Part shown: positions 44,185 through 53,049 of the stretch, one piece after another
Layout: each line of letters begins with the position of its first letter
Position numbering within the stretch: position 1 is the first letter of the stretch
Assembly (NCBI RefSeq): GCF_001984215.1
Contig: NZ_CP019420.1
Span: 5,022,001-5,086,000 of the forward strand
Length of the DNA stretch: 64,000 nt
Reading direction: 5' to 3'
Source of the DNA: Mycobacterium sp. MS1601
GTDB taxonomy: Bacteria > Actinomycetota > Actinomycetes > Mycobacteriales > Mycobacteriaceae
The notes under the pieces: model-generated
Seen by the model: the letters and a program-made list of their open reading frames with translations, nothing else
Database searches by the model: none
Told to the model about the DNA's origin: nothing
Position numbers and translations under genes: made by a program

Positions 44185-44552
44185 GGCGAAACCTCCGTGA
44201 TGGATCCAAGGTTTCGCAGACCAGAACCGATGCGGACCTCTGAGCGTCACGGTCCTCGGGCGTCCTGCGCAAACGGGCGGGGAATCTCACCCTGCCCTGG
44301 CGATGTGCTCCCACCATTGCCGGATCTGCCGGGTAGCGGGACGGTCGCCTGATGGCTCAGATTCATGAAACGCGACCGTGGAACGAAGCTAACACGGATT
44401 GATCCCAAATCGGATGAGCGAAACGCCGATGATCTCCGGTCAATATCACCGCTGCGCAATGACTTTGCCTTGCTGCGCGGCACTGTCGTTACGACGAAAC
44501 GCGGCGCATAACCCTTGTTTGACAAACGTTGTTTCAGTCCTAGACTCGGCTC
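44185..44552. other. 368-bp divergent control region between excisionase and integrase units
   Basis: No gene seen. It contains an 8-bp inverted repeat ACGGTCGC/GCGACCGT (about 44340-44378), three same-strand copies of GAAACGC (44367, 44420, 44496) and the integrase-unit promoter at its right end. The repeats may bind a regulator; this is not demonstrated. Confidence 0.5.
44519..44546 (+). promoter_or_regulatory. SigA-type promoter giving a probable leaderless mRNA
   Basis: TTGACA (44519-44524), 16 bases, TAGACT (44541-44546), then six bases to the ATG at 44553. The start point would coincide with the A of the start codon. AACGTT inside the spacer could be an operator. Confidence 0.7.
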
Positions 44553-44780
44553 ATGCCTAGCGTCATCGCAGAGGGCGACGAACTGACTCGACGTGCGTTC
44601 GCCGCGTACTTCCGCACGGGCGGAACCGAGCAACCCGGCAAGGCCAGCGGGGTAGTGGAGCGAGAGGACAAGCTGTACGTGGTGTTGGTCAGCTCTCGCG
44701 GCGTGTTGGCGGTCTACCGCGTCCGCAACGATGGCATGTTGCGCCGGATGCGCCGCTGGCCATCGGATCTGGTGGGCTGA
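44553..44780 (+). CDS. small uncharacterised protein upstream of integrase
   Basis: 75 aa, beginning MPSVIAEGDELTRRAF. The second half alternates hydrophobic residues (LYVVLVSSRGVLAVYRVRND), suggesting a small beta-sheet fold. The ATG is six bases after the -10, so translation would be leaderless. It ends three bases before the integrase start, so the two are made from one message. It may modulate integrase; no family recognised. Confidence 0.65.
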   Translation: MPSVIAEGDELTRRAFAAYFRTGGTEQPGKASGVVEREDKLYVVLVSSRGVLAVYRVRNDGMLRRMRRWPSDLVG

Positions 44781-44783
44781 CCA

Positions 44784-45989
44784 ATGGCGTCCATCACGAA
44801 GTACAAGACCAGCGCGGGCGAGCTGCGCTACCGGGTGCAGTATCGGACGCCGGAGAACAAACTGACCGGCGCGCGCGGGTTCAAGACCAAACGCGAGGCT
44901 GAGAACTACGCCGCCACGGTCACTGTGAGCAAGGCGCGCGGCGAGTACATCGACCCTGCCGATGCGCGGGTGACGGTGGGCGACCTCGGGCCGGGTTGGC
45001 TCGGCCGCAGAACGCATCTCAAGCCGTCTAGCCGGCGAGTCGAAGAGGTTGCCTGGCGAGTGCACGTCGAGCCCGTGTGGGGCGCCGTGAAGTTGGCAGA
45101 CATCCGGCACTCCGCGGTGCAGTCGTGGGTGTCGAAGATGAGCCGAGAGGTCACCGACACCGAGGGGAACGTGTCCAAGCCGGCCAGCGGGCCGGTGACC
45201 GTCATCCGTGCTTTCAACGTCCTCGCGGGCATCCTCGATGACGCGGTGCGGGACCGCCGGCTCACCGCCAACCCCGCCCGTGGGGTGAAGCTGCCACGCA
45301 AAGTGAAGCGTGAGCATCCCTATCTTTCCGACGACCAGGTGATGGCACTCGCCACCGAAGCCGGTCCGGACAAGGGTGTCATCGTCCTGGTGCTCGCGTA
45401 CTGCGGCCTTCGCTGGGGAGAGCTGGCGGGCCTACACGTCTCTGACATCGACACCCTCAAGCGACGGGTCCACATCCGGCGCAATGCGGTCAACGTCGGG
45501 GGAGTAATAGAGGTAGGCACACCCAAGACGCATGAACGCCGCACGGTCCCACTGCCCAAGTTTTTGGTCGGCCCAGTCGCTGCTGCGTGTCGGGGTAAGG
45601 ACCGCGACGGCATCGTATTTCCAGCTGCGGGCGGTGGCTACGCGAAGTCGCCGGGTGCTCACACATGGTTTGACGGGGCGGTGACCCGCTGCACCGCTGC
45701 CGCCAACAACGCCCGTACCGCTGAGAGCGGGGCGCATCCGGACCGTGAGCCAGCCACAGACACTTTTCCGCGGATCACGCCGCACGACCTGCGCCACACT
45801 GCCGCCTCGCTGGCGGTGTCGGCCGGCGCCAATGTCAAGGCAGTACAAAAGATGTTGGGCCACAAGTCGGCAGCGATGACCCTGGATACCTACGCAGACC
45901 TGTTCGACAAGGACGCCGAGGCCGTAGCCGACGCGCATGACCTGCGCCTGGCCGGTCTGGTATTCCCTGTGAATGTAGTCAAAATGTAG
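44784..45989 (+). CDS. int: tyrosine site-specific integrase
   Basis: A 401-aa phage-type integrase. An N-terminal arm-binding domain (residues about 1-60, SITKYKTSAGELRYRVQYRT) is followed by a SAM-like core-binding domain and the catalytic domain. Active residues are Arg210 in GLRWGE, Lys248, His334-x2-Arg337 in PHDLRHTA, His360 in MLGHKS and the nucleophile Tyr370. All are present. Its stop codon lies within the right arm repeats, and the att core in the tRNA is about 75 bp downstream, the usual place for an integrase gene. Confidence 0.95.
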   Translation: MASITKYKTSAGELRYRVQYRTPENKLTGARGFKTKREAENYAATVTVSKARGEYIDPADARVTVGDLGPGWLGRRTHLKPSSRRVEEVAWRVHVEPVWGAVKLADIRHSAVQSWVSKMSREVTDTEGNVSKPASGPVTVIRAFNVLAGILDDAVRDRRLTANPARGVKLPRKVKREHPYLSDDQVMALATEAGPDKGVIVLVLAYCGLRWGELAGLHVSDIDTLKRRVHIRRNAVNVGGVIEVGTPKTHERRTVPLPKFLVGPVAAACRGKDRDGIVFPAAGGGYAKSPGAHTWFDGAVTRCTAAANNARTAESGAHPDREPATDTFPRITPHDLRHTAASLAVSAGANVKAVQKMLGHKSAAMTLDTYADLFDKDAEAVADAHDLRLAGLVFPVNVVKM

Positions 45990-45992
45990 TCA
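45973..45992. repeat. paired 9-bp repeats, candidate integrase arm site (right)
   Basis: ATGTAGTCA at 45973-45981 and 45984-45992, eleven bases apart like the left pair, and followed by CG in both. The integrase stop TAG is part of the second copy. Confidence 0.7.
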
Positions 45993-46063
45993 CGGCACCT
46001 GCGATTGATGCCAGTGCGACGCTTGAAAATGCCTTTGACCTGCATCGTGTGATGTCAAGTGCG

Positions 46064-46140
46064 TGGTGCCCTCGGTGAGATTCGAACTCACACTGCACGG
46101 GTTTTGAATCCGTTTCCTCTGCCAGTTGGGATACGAGGGC
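46064..46140 (-). tRNA. tRNA-Leu(CAA), 77 nt with encoded CCA and a short variable loop
   Basis: The acceptor stem GCCCTCG/CGAGGGC, T arm GTGAG-TTCGAAT-CTCAC, anticodon loop TTCAAAA and 3' ACCA are clear on the minus strand. The anticodon CAA reads leucine TTG codons. The variable region is only five bases (GCAGT), whereas leucine tRNAs normally have a long variable arm; the anticodon stem also has one A-C mismatch. It serves as the integration site, with the last 26 bases duplicated at 31891. Confidence 0.88.
46065..46090. repeat. right attachment site (attR core) within the tRNA 3' end
   Basis: Identical to 31891-31916. It covers the acceptor 3' strand and T arm, so integration keeps the tRNA intact on this side. 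Confidence 0.9.
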
Positions 46141-46261
46141 TTCCGTTCGCAGCGCCCTGCTGCGGGTTACCACCATAGAGGATGGCTCGGAGCGAACCGT
46201 CAGAGGTTACCTATGGTGCCCTGGGCTCGCCCAATGCTTTCCGTCACGACACAATGTCGGG

Positions 46262-46888
46262 ATGACCGCGCCACAGGGCGACTCCGACGTCGCCACCCCG
46301 CACCGAGTGCTCATCGCCGAAGATGAGGCGCTCATCCGGCTCGATCTCGCCGAGATGCTGCGTGAAGAAGGCTATGAAGTGGTGGGGGAGGCCGGCGACG
46401 GCCAAGAGGCCGTGGAGCTGGCCGAGCAGCTCAACCCCGATCTGGTGATCATGGACGTGAAGATGCCGAGGCGCGACGGCATCGACGCCGCGGCCGAGAT
46501 TGCCTCCAAGCGCATCGCCCCGATCGTGGTGCTGACCGCGTTCAGCCAGCGCGACCTGGTGGAACGTGCCCGCGACGCGGGTGCCATGGCGTACCTGGTC
46601 AAGCCGTTCTCCATCAACGACCTGATTCCGGCCATCGAGCTGGCGGTCAGCCGCTTCAGTGAGCTGTCGCAGTTGGAACGCGAGGTCGCCACCCTGTCCG
46701 ACCGGCTGGAGACCCGCAAGCTCGTCGAGCGTGCCAAGGGCCTGCTGCAGTCCAAGCAGAACATGTCCGAACCCGAGGCCTTCAAGTGGATTCAGCGGGC
46801 CGCGATGGACCGCAGGACGACCATGAAGCGGGTGGCCGAGGTGATCTTGGAAACCCTGGATCCGCCAGCCGAGGCCGACCCCAGCTGA
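46262..46888 (+). CDS. pdtaR: ANTAR-domain response regulator PdtaR
   Basis: An RNA-binding response regulator acting as an antiterminator with the sensor PdtaS. The 208-aa protein has a receiver domain with acidic pocket (IAEDEAL), phospho-acceptor Asp65 in VIMDVKMP and Lys in YLVKPFS, then a coiled-coil ANTAR domain with AKGLLQSKQNMSEPEAFKWI. It closely matches M. tuberculosis Rv1626. It follows the tRNA gene with about 120 bp between. No partner kinase is encoded nearby, as in other mycobacteria. Confidence 0.95.
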   Translation: MTAPQGDSDVATPHRVLIAEDEALIRLDLAEMLREEGYEVVGEAGDGQEAVELAEQLNPDLVIMDVKMPRRDGIDAAAEIASKRIAPIVVLTAFSQRDLVERARDAGAMAYLVKPFSINDLIPAIELAVSRFSELSQLEREVATLSDRLETRKLVERAKGLLQSKQNMSEPEAFKWIQRAAMDRRTTMKRVAEVILETLDPPAEADPS

Positions 46889-47047
46889 CTCTGCTACGGC
46901 CGGGTTAAATCACGTCGGGATTTGGTAACGGATTGGTCACGACCACGGCTCTGGAAGTCGCGTACCTGCCTAAAGGGTTACCGTCTGGTGTCGGCTGCCC
47001 ACGGGGTCCGGCAACCACACCGAAGTCCACGACAGAGGAGCTTCTCG

Positions 47048-48391
47048 ATGATGACTGGGACTCTCGCCAGAGCCTTTGCGGTTCTGGGAGTCGCTTCCCT
47101 CGCGTTGACGGCCTGTTCGTCCAGCAGCGAGTCGACAGAAGAAACCGCGGCCTCCGAATCCGCTGAGGCCACCAGCGCACCTGCTGAGGCCGAGGTCGTT
47201 TCGACGGATTGCGAACCGCCGCAGGCCACTCCGGGTGCCACTCCCGACACCGCGCCGCTGAAGATCGGCACCCTGCTGCCGGAGACCGGCACGCTGGCCT
47301 TCCTGGGACCCCCTGAGGTGGCGGGCGTTCAGGTCGCCCTCAACGAGGTCAACGAGGCCGGCGGTGTGCTCGACCAGCCCGTCGCGCTGGTGACCGGCGA
47401 CTCGGGCGACACCACCACCGACACCGCCAACGCCACCGTCGACCGTCAGCTCGCCGAGGGCGTCGACGTCATCATCGGTGCCGCTTCGTCCGCGGTGTCG
47501 CTGAAGGTGATCGACAAGATCGCCAGCGCGGGCGTGGTCCAGATCTCGCCGGCCAACACCTCCGACCAGTTCGTCTGCTACCCGGACAAGGGCATGTACT
47601 TCCGCACCGCCCCCACCGACGTGCTGCAGGCACAGGCACTGGCGCAGTTGATCACCGGTGACGGCGCCCAGCGCGTCGCCATCCTGGCGCTCAACGACCC
47701 GTACGGCACCGGCCTGGCCGCCAACACGGTCAGCGATCTCGAGGCCGCAGGCATCGCCTCGGACCAGATCACCAAGATCATCTATGACCCCAACGCCCAG
47801 TCCTTCAACGCCGAGGTCGATCAGGTCAAGGAGTTCAACCCCGACGCCGTGGCCGTCATCGGCTTCGAGGAGACCGCCAAGATCCTCACCCGTATGCACG
47901 AGGTGGGCATCGGCCCGTCAGACGGCATGCTGACCTACGGCACCGACGGCAACATGGGCAACGCTCTCGGTGAGGGCATGGGCCCGGGCCTGCTGGCCGG
48001 CATGAAGGGCACCACCCCGCTGACCGACGTCGGCCCCGAGTTCGAACAGCGTCTGCTGGCCGTCAATCCCGCACTGGTCGACTTCAACTACGCCGGTGAG
48101 TCCTACGACGCGGTGATGATCGCCGCCCTGGCAGCCGAGCAGGCCAAGTCGACGGCCGGCGTGGACATCGCGGCGAACATCAACGCGATCACCGCGGACG
48201 GCACCAAGTGCACCACCTTCGTGCAGTGCCGCGACCTGATCCGCGCGGGCACCGACATCGACTACGACGGTGTGACCGGCCAGCTGGCCTTCGGTCCTGC
48301 CGGCGAGCCGTCGGTCGGTTCCTACGGCAGCCTGCTGTTCGGACCGGACAACAAGCTCACCACCGAGGATTACATCATCGTCGAGAGCTGA
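47048..48391 (+). CDS. branched-chain amino-acid type ABC substrate-binding lipoprotein (LivK-like)
   Basis: About 447 aa from ATG 47048 (GAGGAG seven bases upstream; the longer open frame is rejected). Signal peptide with lipobox LTAC, then a Ser/Glu-rich linker. The mature part is a type I periplasmic-binding fold: LKIGTLLPETGTLAFLG, IGAASSAVSLKVID, ILALNDPYGTGLAAN. It converges on livFGMH, separated by a strong terminator. GTAAC-n6-GTCAC lies upstream at 46925-46940 and could be a GlnR site. Substrate perhaps branched-chain amino acids or urea/amide-like compounds; not determined. Confidence 0.92.
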   Translation: MMTGTLARAFAVLGVASLALTACSSSSESTEETAASESAEATSAPAEAEVVSTDCEPPQATPGATPDTAPLKIGTLLPETGTLAFLGPPEVAGVQVALNEVNEAGGVLDQPVALVTGDSGDTTTDTANATVDRQLAEGVDVIIGAASSAVSLKVIDKIASAGVVQISPANTSDQFVCYPDKGMYFRTAPTDVLQAQALAQLITGDGAQRVAILALNDPYGTGLAANTVSDLEAAGIASDQITKIIYDPNAQSFNAEVDQVKEFNPDAVAVIGFEETAKILTRMHEVGIGPSDGMLTYGTDGNMGNALGEGMGPGLLAGMKGTTPLTDVGPEFEQRLLAVNPALVDFNYAGESYDAVMIAALAAEQAKSTAGVDIAANINAITADGTKCTTFVQCRDLIRAGTDIDYDGVTGQLAFGPAGEPSVGSYGSLLFGPDNKLTTEDYIIVES

Positions 48392-48403
48392 GACCGCACA
48401 GAG

Positions 48404-48437
48404 AAACGGGCCGGAGCTGCCAAGCTCCGGCCCGTTT
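48404..48437 (+). terminator. intrinsic terminator after the binding-protein gene
   Basis: AAACGGGCCGGAGCT, loop GCCA, AGCTCCGGCCCGTTT: a perfect 15-bp stem with T residues at its base. Being symmetrical, with A at one foot and T at the other, it could also stop transcripts coming from livF. Confidence 0.9.
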
Positions 48438-48509
48438 TGGTTGTCTCGGTTCAGGATTCGTCGTAGCCCGGCCCTCTCTCCCTCTCGTGCCTCGAGCTCG
48501 TCGACCGGG

Positions 48510-49297
<788 letters not shown>

Positions 49298-49301
<4 letters not shown>

Positions 49302-50299
49302 GACTTACTGCCTTCGATGGTGCCGGGATCCTCGGACAGGTCGCCACCGGATTCCAGTGTCTCGGCTTCGGCGGCCTCGATCTGCTCGGCGAGTTCGGCG
49401 GTGGCGCCGGTGGGATTGCCCTCGTCGTCGAACTCGAGTGCCTGATCGTGGTGGCTGCCCAGGTAGGCGTCCACCACGGCGGTGTTGGACGACAGCTCAT
49501 CGGGGCGTGACTCGGCGATCACCGAGCCCTGCGCCATCACCACCACCCAGTCGCTGATCTCACGGATGACGTCCATGTCGTGTTCGACGAACACCACCGT
49601 CATCCCGTCGTCGCGCAGCGACTTCACGTGTTCCAGCAGACTCTGGGTCAGTGCGGGGTTCACGCCGGCCATCGGTTCGTCGAGCATGACCACCTTGGGA
49701 TCCGACATCAGCGCACGGGCCATCTCCAGCAGCTTGCGTTGCCCGCCGGACAGGGAGCCCGCCATGTCATCGGCCTTGGCATCCAGCTTGAACCGCGCCA
49801 GCATGGCGTGCGCGCGTTCGGTGATCTCCGCTTCCTGCTTGCGCCAGGTGAACGGCAGCAGGGCGTTGAGCATGCGTTCGCCGGTCTGGTGCGAGGCACC
49901 CAATCTCACGTTCTCCAGCACGGTCATCTTGGACAGGGCCTTGGTGAGCTGGAAGGTGCGCACCACCCCTTTGCGGGCCACCTGGTGGGGACGCTGGGTG
50001 TGAAAGTCCGTGCCGTCCATGGTCCATGACCCGGTGTCGGGACGGTCGAATCCCGTGATCAGGTTGAAGAACGTGGTCTTGCCCGCTCCGTTGGGGCCGA
50101 TCAACCCGGTGATACAGCCTCGCTGGATCTCCAGATGGGCGACGTCGACGGCCTTGAGTCCGCCGAACGACCGAGAGATGTTGTCCACCACCATCACTGG
50201 ATCGGGTTTGGCTGAACCCGGAACGGAGTCGATGCCGGTGAAGATGGCGGCCCGTTCCTCGGCGGACAGCACCTTGTGGGCAGAGTCGGTGTCAGCCAT
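49298..50299 (-). CDS. livG: ABC transporter ATP-binding protein LivG-like
   Basis: A 333-aa ATPase. Walker A GPNGAGKTTFFNLITGF, signature LSGGQRKLLEMARAL, Walker B VVMLDEPMAGVNP and the switch segment VVFVEHDMDVI match LivG. There is an N-terminal extension of about 35 residues and a C-terminal acidic tail of about 70 residues beyond the usual length, rich in Glu and Ala. It forms the ATPase pair with LivF. Overlaps livM by eight bases. Confidence 0.92.
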
Positions 50300-51281
50300 C
50301 GAGTTGCACCTCCCGTTTCTTGCCCATGATCCCTTGTGGTCGGTACACCATGAGCAACGCGATCAGGATGCCCAGAAGGATGAAGCGGATGGCACCCACC
50401 TGGGCATCGGTGAACGGCAGCAGCGGGTCGGGCCCGGAGATCGCTTGGCGCAGCAGCGCATCGGGAATCGCCAGCAAGAACCAGAACAGCATGGCGCCGA
50501 TCACCGGGCCGAACACGGTGGCAGCGCCTCCCAGCAGCAGCGCGCCGAAGGCGTAGAACGTCTGGGCGGTGGAGAAGAAGTCCGGGTGCAGCGATTTGGT
50601 CTGCAGGGCGTTGAACACTCCGCCCAGGCCGCCGATCATGCCGCCCAGCACCAGCGCCTGCAGCTTGTAGACGAACACGTTCTTGCCCAACGCACGGGCG
50701 GCGTCCTCGTCTTCACGCACCGCCTTGAGCACACGGCCCCACGGGCTGTGGGTCAGCAGGTAGACGAAGCCGCAGAGCAGCAGCACCAGCGTCCAGCCCA
50801 CCACCATCGCCCACAGGTCGTCACCGACGAACTTCAACCCCAGCAGTGAGTACTGCTTGCCGGAGTCGAACGGGCTGAAGGCAGTGAACGGGTCGGCGTA
50901 GCCGAACAGGCCGTTGGTGGATCCGGTCACCGGGTCGGCGGCGGTGGATCGGAACACCAGTCGCAGGACCTCGGCGGTGGCGATGGTCGCGATGGCCAGG
51001 TAGTCGGCTCGTAGTCGCAGCGTCGGGATACCGAGCAGCACCGCCAGTAGGGCGGCGCCGGCCAGGCCCACCAGGACACCCACCCACAACGGCTGCTGAT
51101 AGGTGACGGTCATGATGCCGACGCCGTAACCGCCTACCAGCGCGAAGCCGATCTGGCCGAAGTTGAGCAGGCCGGTGTAGCCGAAGTGCAGGTTGAGCCC
51201 GATCGCCAGCAGGGCGTAGAAGATGGCCGACGGCCCGATCAGCTGAGCCAGCGCCACTTGAAAAGCACTCATGATGTCCAT
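50292..51281 (-). CDS. livM: branched-chain amino-acid type ABC permease LivM-like
   Basis: A 329-aa permease with eight to ten helices. LHFGYTGLLNFGQIGFALVG at the start and the coupling loop SPWGRVLKAVREDEDAARAL are typical of LivM, as is the ending VYRPQGIMGKKREV. It pairs with LivH, whose stop lies 10 bp upstream. There is a longer loop between helices (about residues 110-140) that would face outside. Confidence 0.92.
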   Translation of the reverse strand: MDIMSAFQVALAQLIGPSAIFYALLAIGLNLHFGYTGLLNFGQIGFALVGGYGVGIMTVTYQQPLWVGVLVGLAGAALLAVLLGIPTLRLRADYLAIATIATAEVLRLVFRSTAADPVTGSTNGLFGYADPFTAFSPFDSGKQYSLLGLKFVGDDLWAMVVGWTLVLLLCGFVYLLTHSPWGRVLKAVREDEDAARALGKNVFVYKLQALVLGGMIGGLGGVFNALQTKSLHPDFFSTAQTFYAFGALLLGGAATVFGPVIGAMLFWFLLAIPDALLRQAISGPDPLLPFTDAQVGAIRFILLGILIALLMVYRPQGIMGKKREVQLDG

Positions 51282-51291
51282 GGGTCAGCCC

Positions 51292-52572
51292 TCACCCGAT
51301 TCTTTCTCGGGAGCCCAGGATGCCCTGGGGTCTGACGATCAGGATGATGATCAAGATCAGCAGGCCTCCGACGTACTTCAGGTCAGGGTTGATCACCAGC
51401 GTGGACAGCTGCACCAGCAGACCCACCACGATGCAGCCCAGCAGCGCGCCGTAGGCCGTGCCCAGGCCGCCGAGGGTGATACCGGCGAACATCAGCAGCA
51501 GCAGTTTGAAGCCCATCTCCCACTGCACGCGGCCGCCCAGCTCCGACATCGCCAGCAGCACGCCGCCGAGTGCCGCCAGGGCCCCGCCCAGGCACCACAC
51601 CAGGGTGATGACGCGTTCGACGTTGATACCGGAAGCGGCAGCCAGGTCCTTGTTGTCCGAGACCGCCCGCATGGCCTTGCCGATGGCGGTCTTCTGCAGC
51701 ATGACGGCAACGCCGACCAGAACCACGACGCTGATGATGATGGTCATCAGGTTGATATCGGTGATCGCGACCGGCCCCCACTGCCGCTCAGCGCTCACCG
51801 GGTAGTCCGCGAAGGCCTGAGAGCGATCGGAGAACATCGCGAGGATCAGGTAGCGCAGGCTGATGGCCAGGCCGATGGAGACCACCAGCTGTGGAATGAG
51901 CCCCACCCTGCGTTTTCGCAAGGGCTTCCAGACTCCGGCGTTGTTGAGCCAGCCGACACCGATACCCACCACGATCGCCAGCACCGAGGCCAGCAGCAGC
52001 GGCATCCCGAACGACACGTTGAACACCCAGGCGAACACCGCGCCGATGGTGACCATCTCTCCGTGCGCGAAGTTGGTCAGCCCGGTGGTGCCGAAGATCA
52101 GGCTCAGACCGATGGCCGCGACGGCGATCACCAGTCCGAACCGAAGCCCGTCGATGGACAGCCGGATGATGCGTTCGTAGAGCGGCGTCTCGATGGAGGT
52201 GCGCACCTCACCGAAAGTGAAGACCACGGTGTTGGTGCGTCCCGCGGTGATCTCTCGGTTGACGGTGCCCTGGACGCTGACGCCTTCGGGCAGCGTGTCC
52301 GCAACCACCTCGAAGGTGTAGCTGCCGACCGGGAGCTCGAAGGTCCACCGGCCGTCGGTGCCGGATTCGCCGGAGCCGGTGTCGGTTCCCGCCGCGTCGA
52401 GCGCACGTACCGTGGCGCCCGCGACGGGTTCACCCGAGTTCACCAGCCGACCGGCGACGGTGGCCGTTTCGGTTTCGGTGTCGGGCGCGGGTTCGGCGCC
52501 CGCCTGGCCTGCACACAGCAGCGCGGCCCATGCGGCGAGCATCGTCAGCAGAACGGTTCGCACAAAGAACAT
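51292..52572 (-). CDS. livH: LivH-like ABC permease with N-terminal signal peptide and carboxypeptidase-regulatory-like domain
   Basis: About 426 aa from ATG 52572, with GAGG just upstream; frames further upstream are unsupported. Residues 1-26 form a signal peptide ending AGQAGAEP. Residues about 36-122 read VAGRLVNSGEPVAGATVRAL and PVGSYTFEVVADTLPEGV, a beta-sandwich of the CarboxypepD_reg type. The normal LivH permease follows from about 130: GLRFGLVIAVAAIGLSLIFG, coupling loop TAIGKAMRAVSDNKDLAAAS. The added domain should sit outside the membrane, perhaps to dock one of the two binding proteins. First gene of the operon. Confidence 0.9.
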   Translation of the reverse strand: MFFVRTVLLTMLAAWAALLCAGQAGAEPAPDTETETATVAGRLVNSGEPVAGATVRALDAAGTDTGSGESGTDGRWTFELPVGSYTFEVVADTLPEGVSVQGTVNREITAGRTNTVVFTFGEVRTSIETPLYERIIRLSIDGLRFGLVIAVAAIGLSLIFGTTGLTNFAHGEMVTIGAVFAWVFNVSFGMPLLLASVLAIVVGIGVGWLNNAGVWKPLRKRRVGLIPQLVVSIGLAISLRYLILAMFSDRSQAFADYPVSAERQWGPVAITDINLMTIIISVVVLVGVAVMLQKTAIGKAMRAVSDNKDLAAASGINVERVITLVWCLGGALAALGGVLLAMSELGGRVQWEMGFKLLLLMFAGITLGGLGTAYGALLGCIVVGLLVQLSTLVINPDLKYVGGLLILIIILIVRPQGILGSRERIG

Positions 52573-53049
52573 GTGCCTCACCCTTCGACCGACCTTGCGC
52601 GCTGCGTTCTCCTCGACGAGCCTGAGCGCACTACTGGACCTCCGTTGCGGTTGGTCTTTCGAGGGTAAGAAGCGATGGTCGGCACTGTATAAGTTTCGGC
52701 AGCAACAAGTGGCGTGGAGCAATGACAGGCATGTATCTGTTGTGTTTCGGATGCCCTGACTGACTTTGGCATGATTTTGTCGCTGCCTGACACTTCTGCC
52801 ACTCCTGTCGCATTGTTGCAGGATGCAGCCTTGAGCCATGACACTTTTGATCGTTATCGCCCTGGTGTTGGCGGTGTTGGCGATCGCCGGAATCGCTGAC
52901 CTGACGCCCGATACCCATCGCGAGACCACCCAGCACGGCGGCTTCGATTTCTGAACGGCGCGCGCCGCCGGACGTCTACTCCCCGCATGACGCGTGATCG
53001 TTGACTATGTTTACCGTCTAAGTGAGTGATCGACTCCGGAGGTTGCACA
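52573..53049. other. 477-bp divergent gap between livH and a second binding protein
   Basis: Transcription starts for both neighbours should lie here. About 170 bp next to livH is clearly less GC-rich than the surroundings. The only coding candidate is the 38-codon frame at 52838. No clear operator repeat was seen. Confidence 0.5.
52838..52954 (+). CDS. candidate 38-aa single-helix membrane protein
   Basis: ATG to TGA encodes MTLLIVIALVLAVLAIAGIA followed by DLTPDTHRETTQHGGFDF: one hydrophobic helix and a polar tail. The composition and GC-rich third positions look like real mycobacterial coding DNA. The ribosome-binding site is poor (AGGA 15 bases upstream). Function unknown; it may be translated as a separate small protein. 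Confidence 0.45.
   Translation: MTLLIVIALVLAVLAIAGIADLTPDTHRETTQHGGFDF

Larger units (their letters stand above)
31891..46090. mobile_element. integrative phage-satellite-like element in tRNA-Leu(CAA)
   Basis: Bounded by a 26-bp direct repeat that is the 3' end of the tRNA gene at 46064-46140. The integrase gene lies at the tRNA side and paired 9-bp repeats near each end look like integrase arm sites. Contents: DUF262 and HEPN proteins, HEAGH protein, capsid-like protein, two unknowns, serine resolvase, large and small terminase, two unknowns, origin-like iterons, primase-polymerase, two excisionase-like proteins, integrase. No portal, tail, lysis or CI-like repressor was recognised. Size and content suit a phage-inducible island that encodes its own replication and packaging functions. 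Confidence 0.85.

Noticed and set aside
52573..52929. N-terminal extension of LivH upstream of 52572
   Set aside because: It reads through a low-GC gap, precedes a clear signal peptide with its own start, and has no ribosome-binding site.
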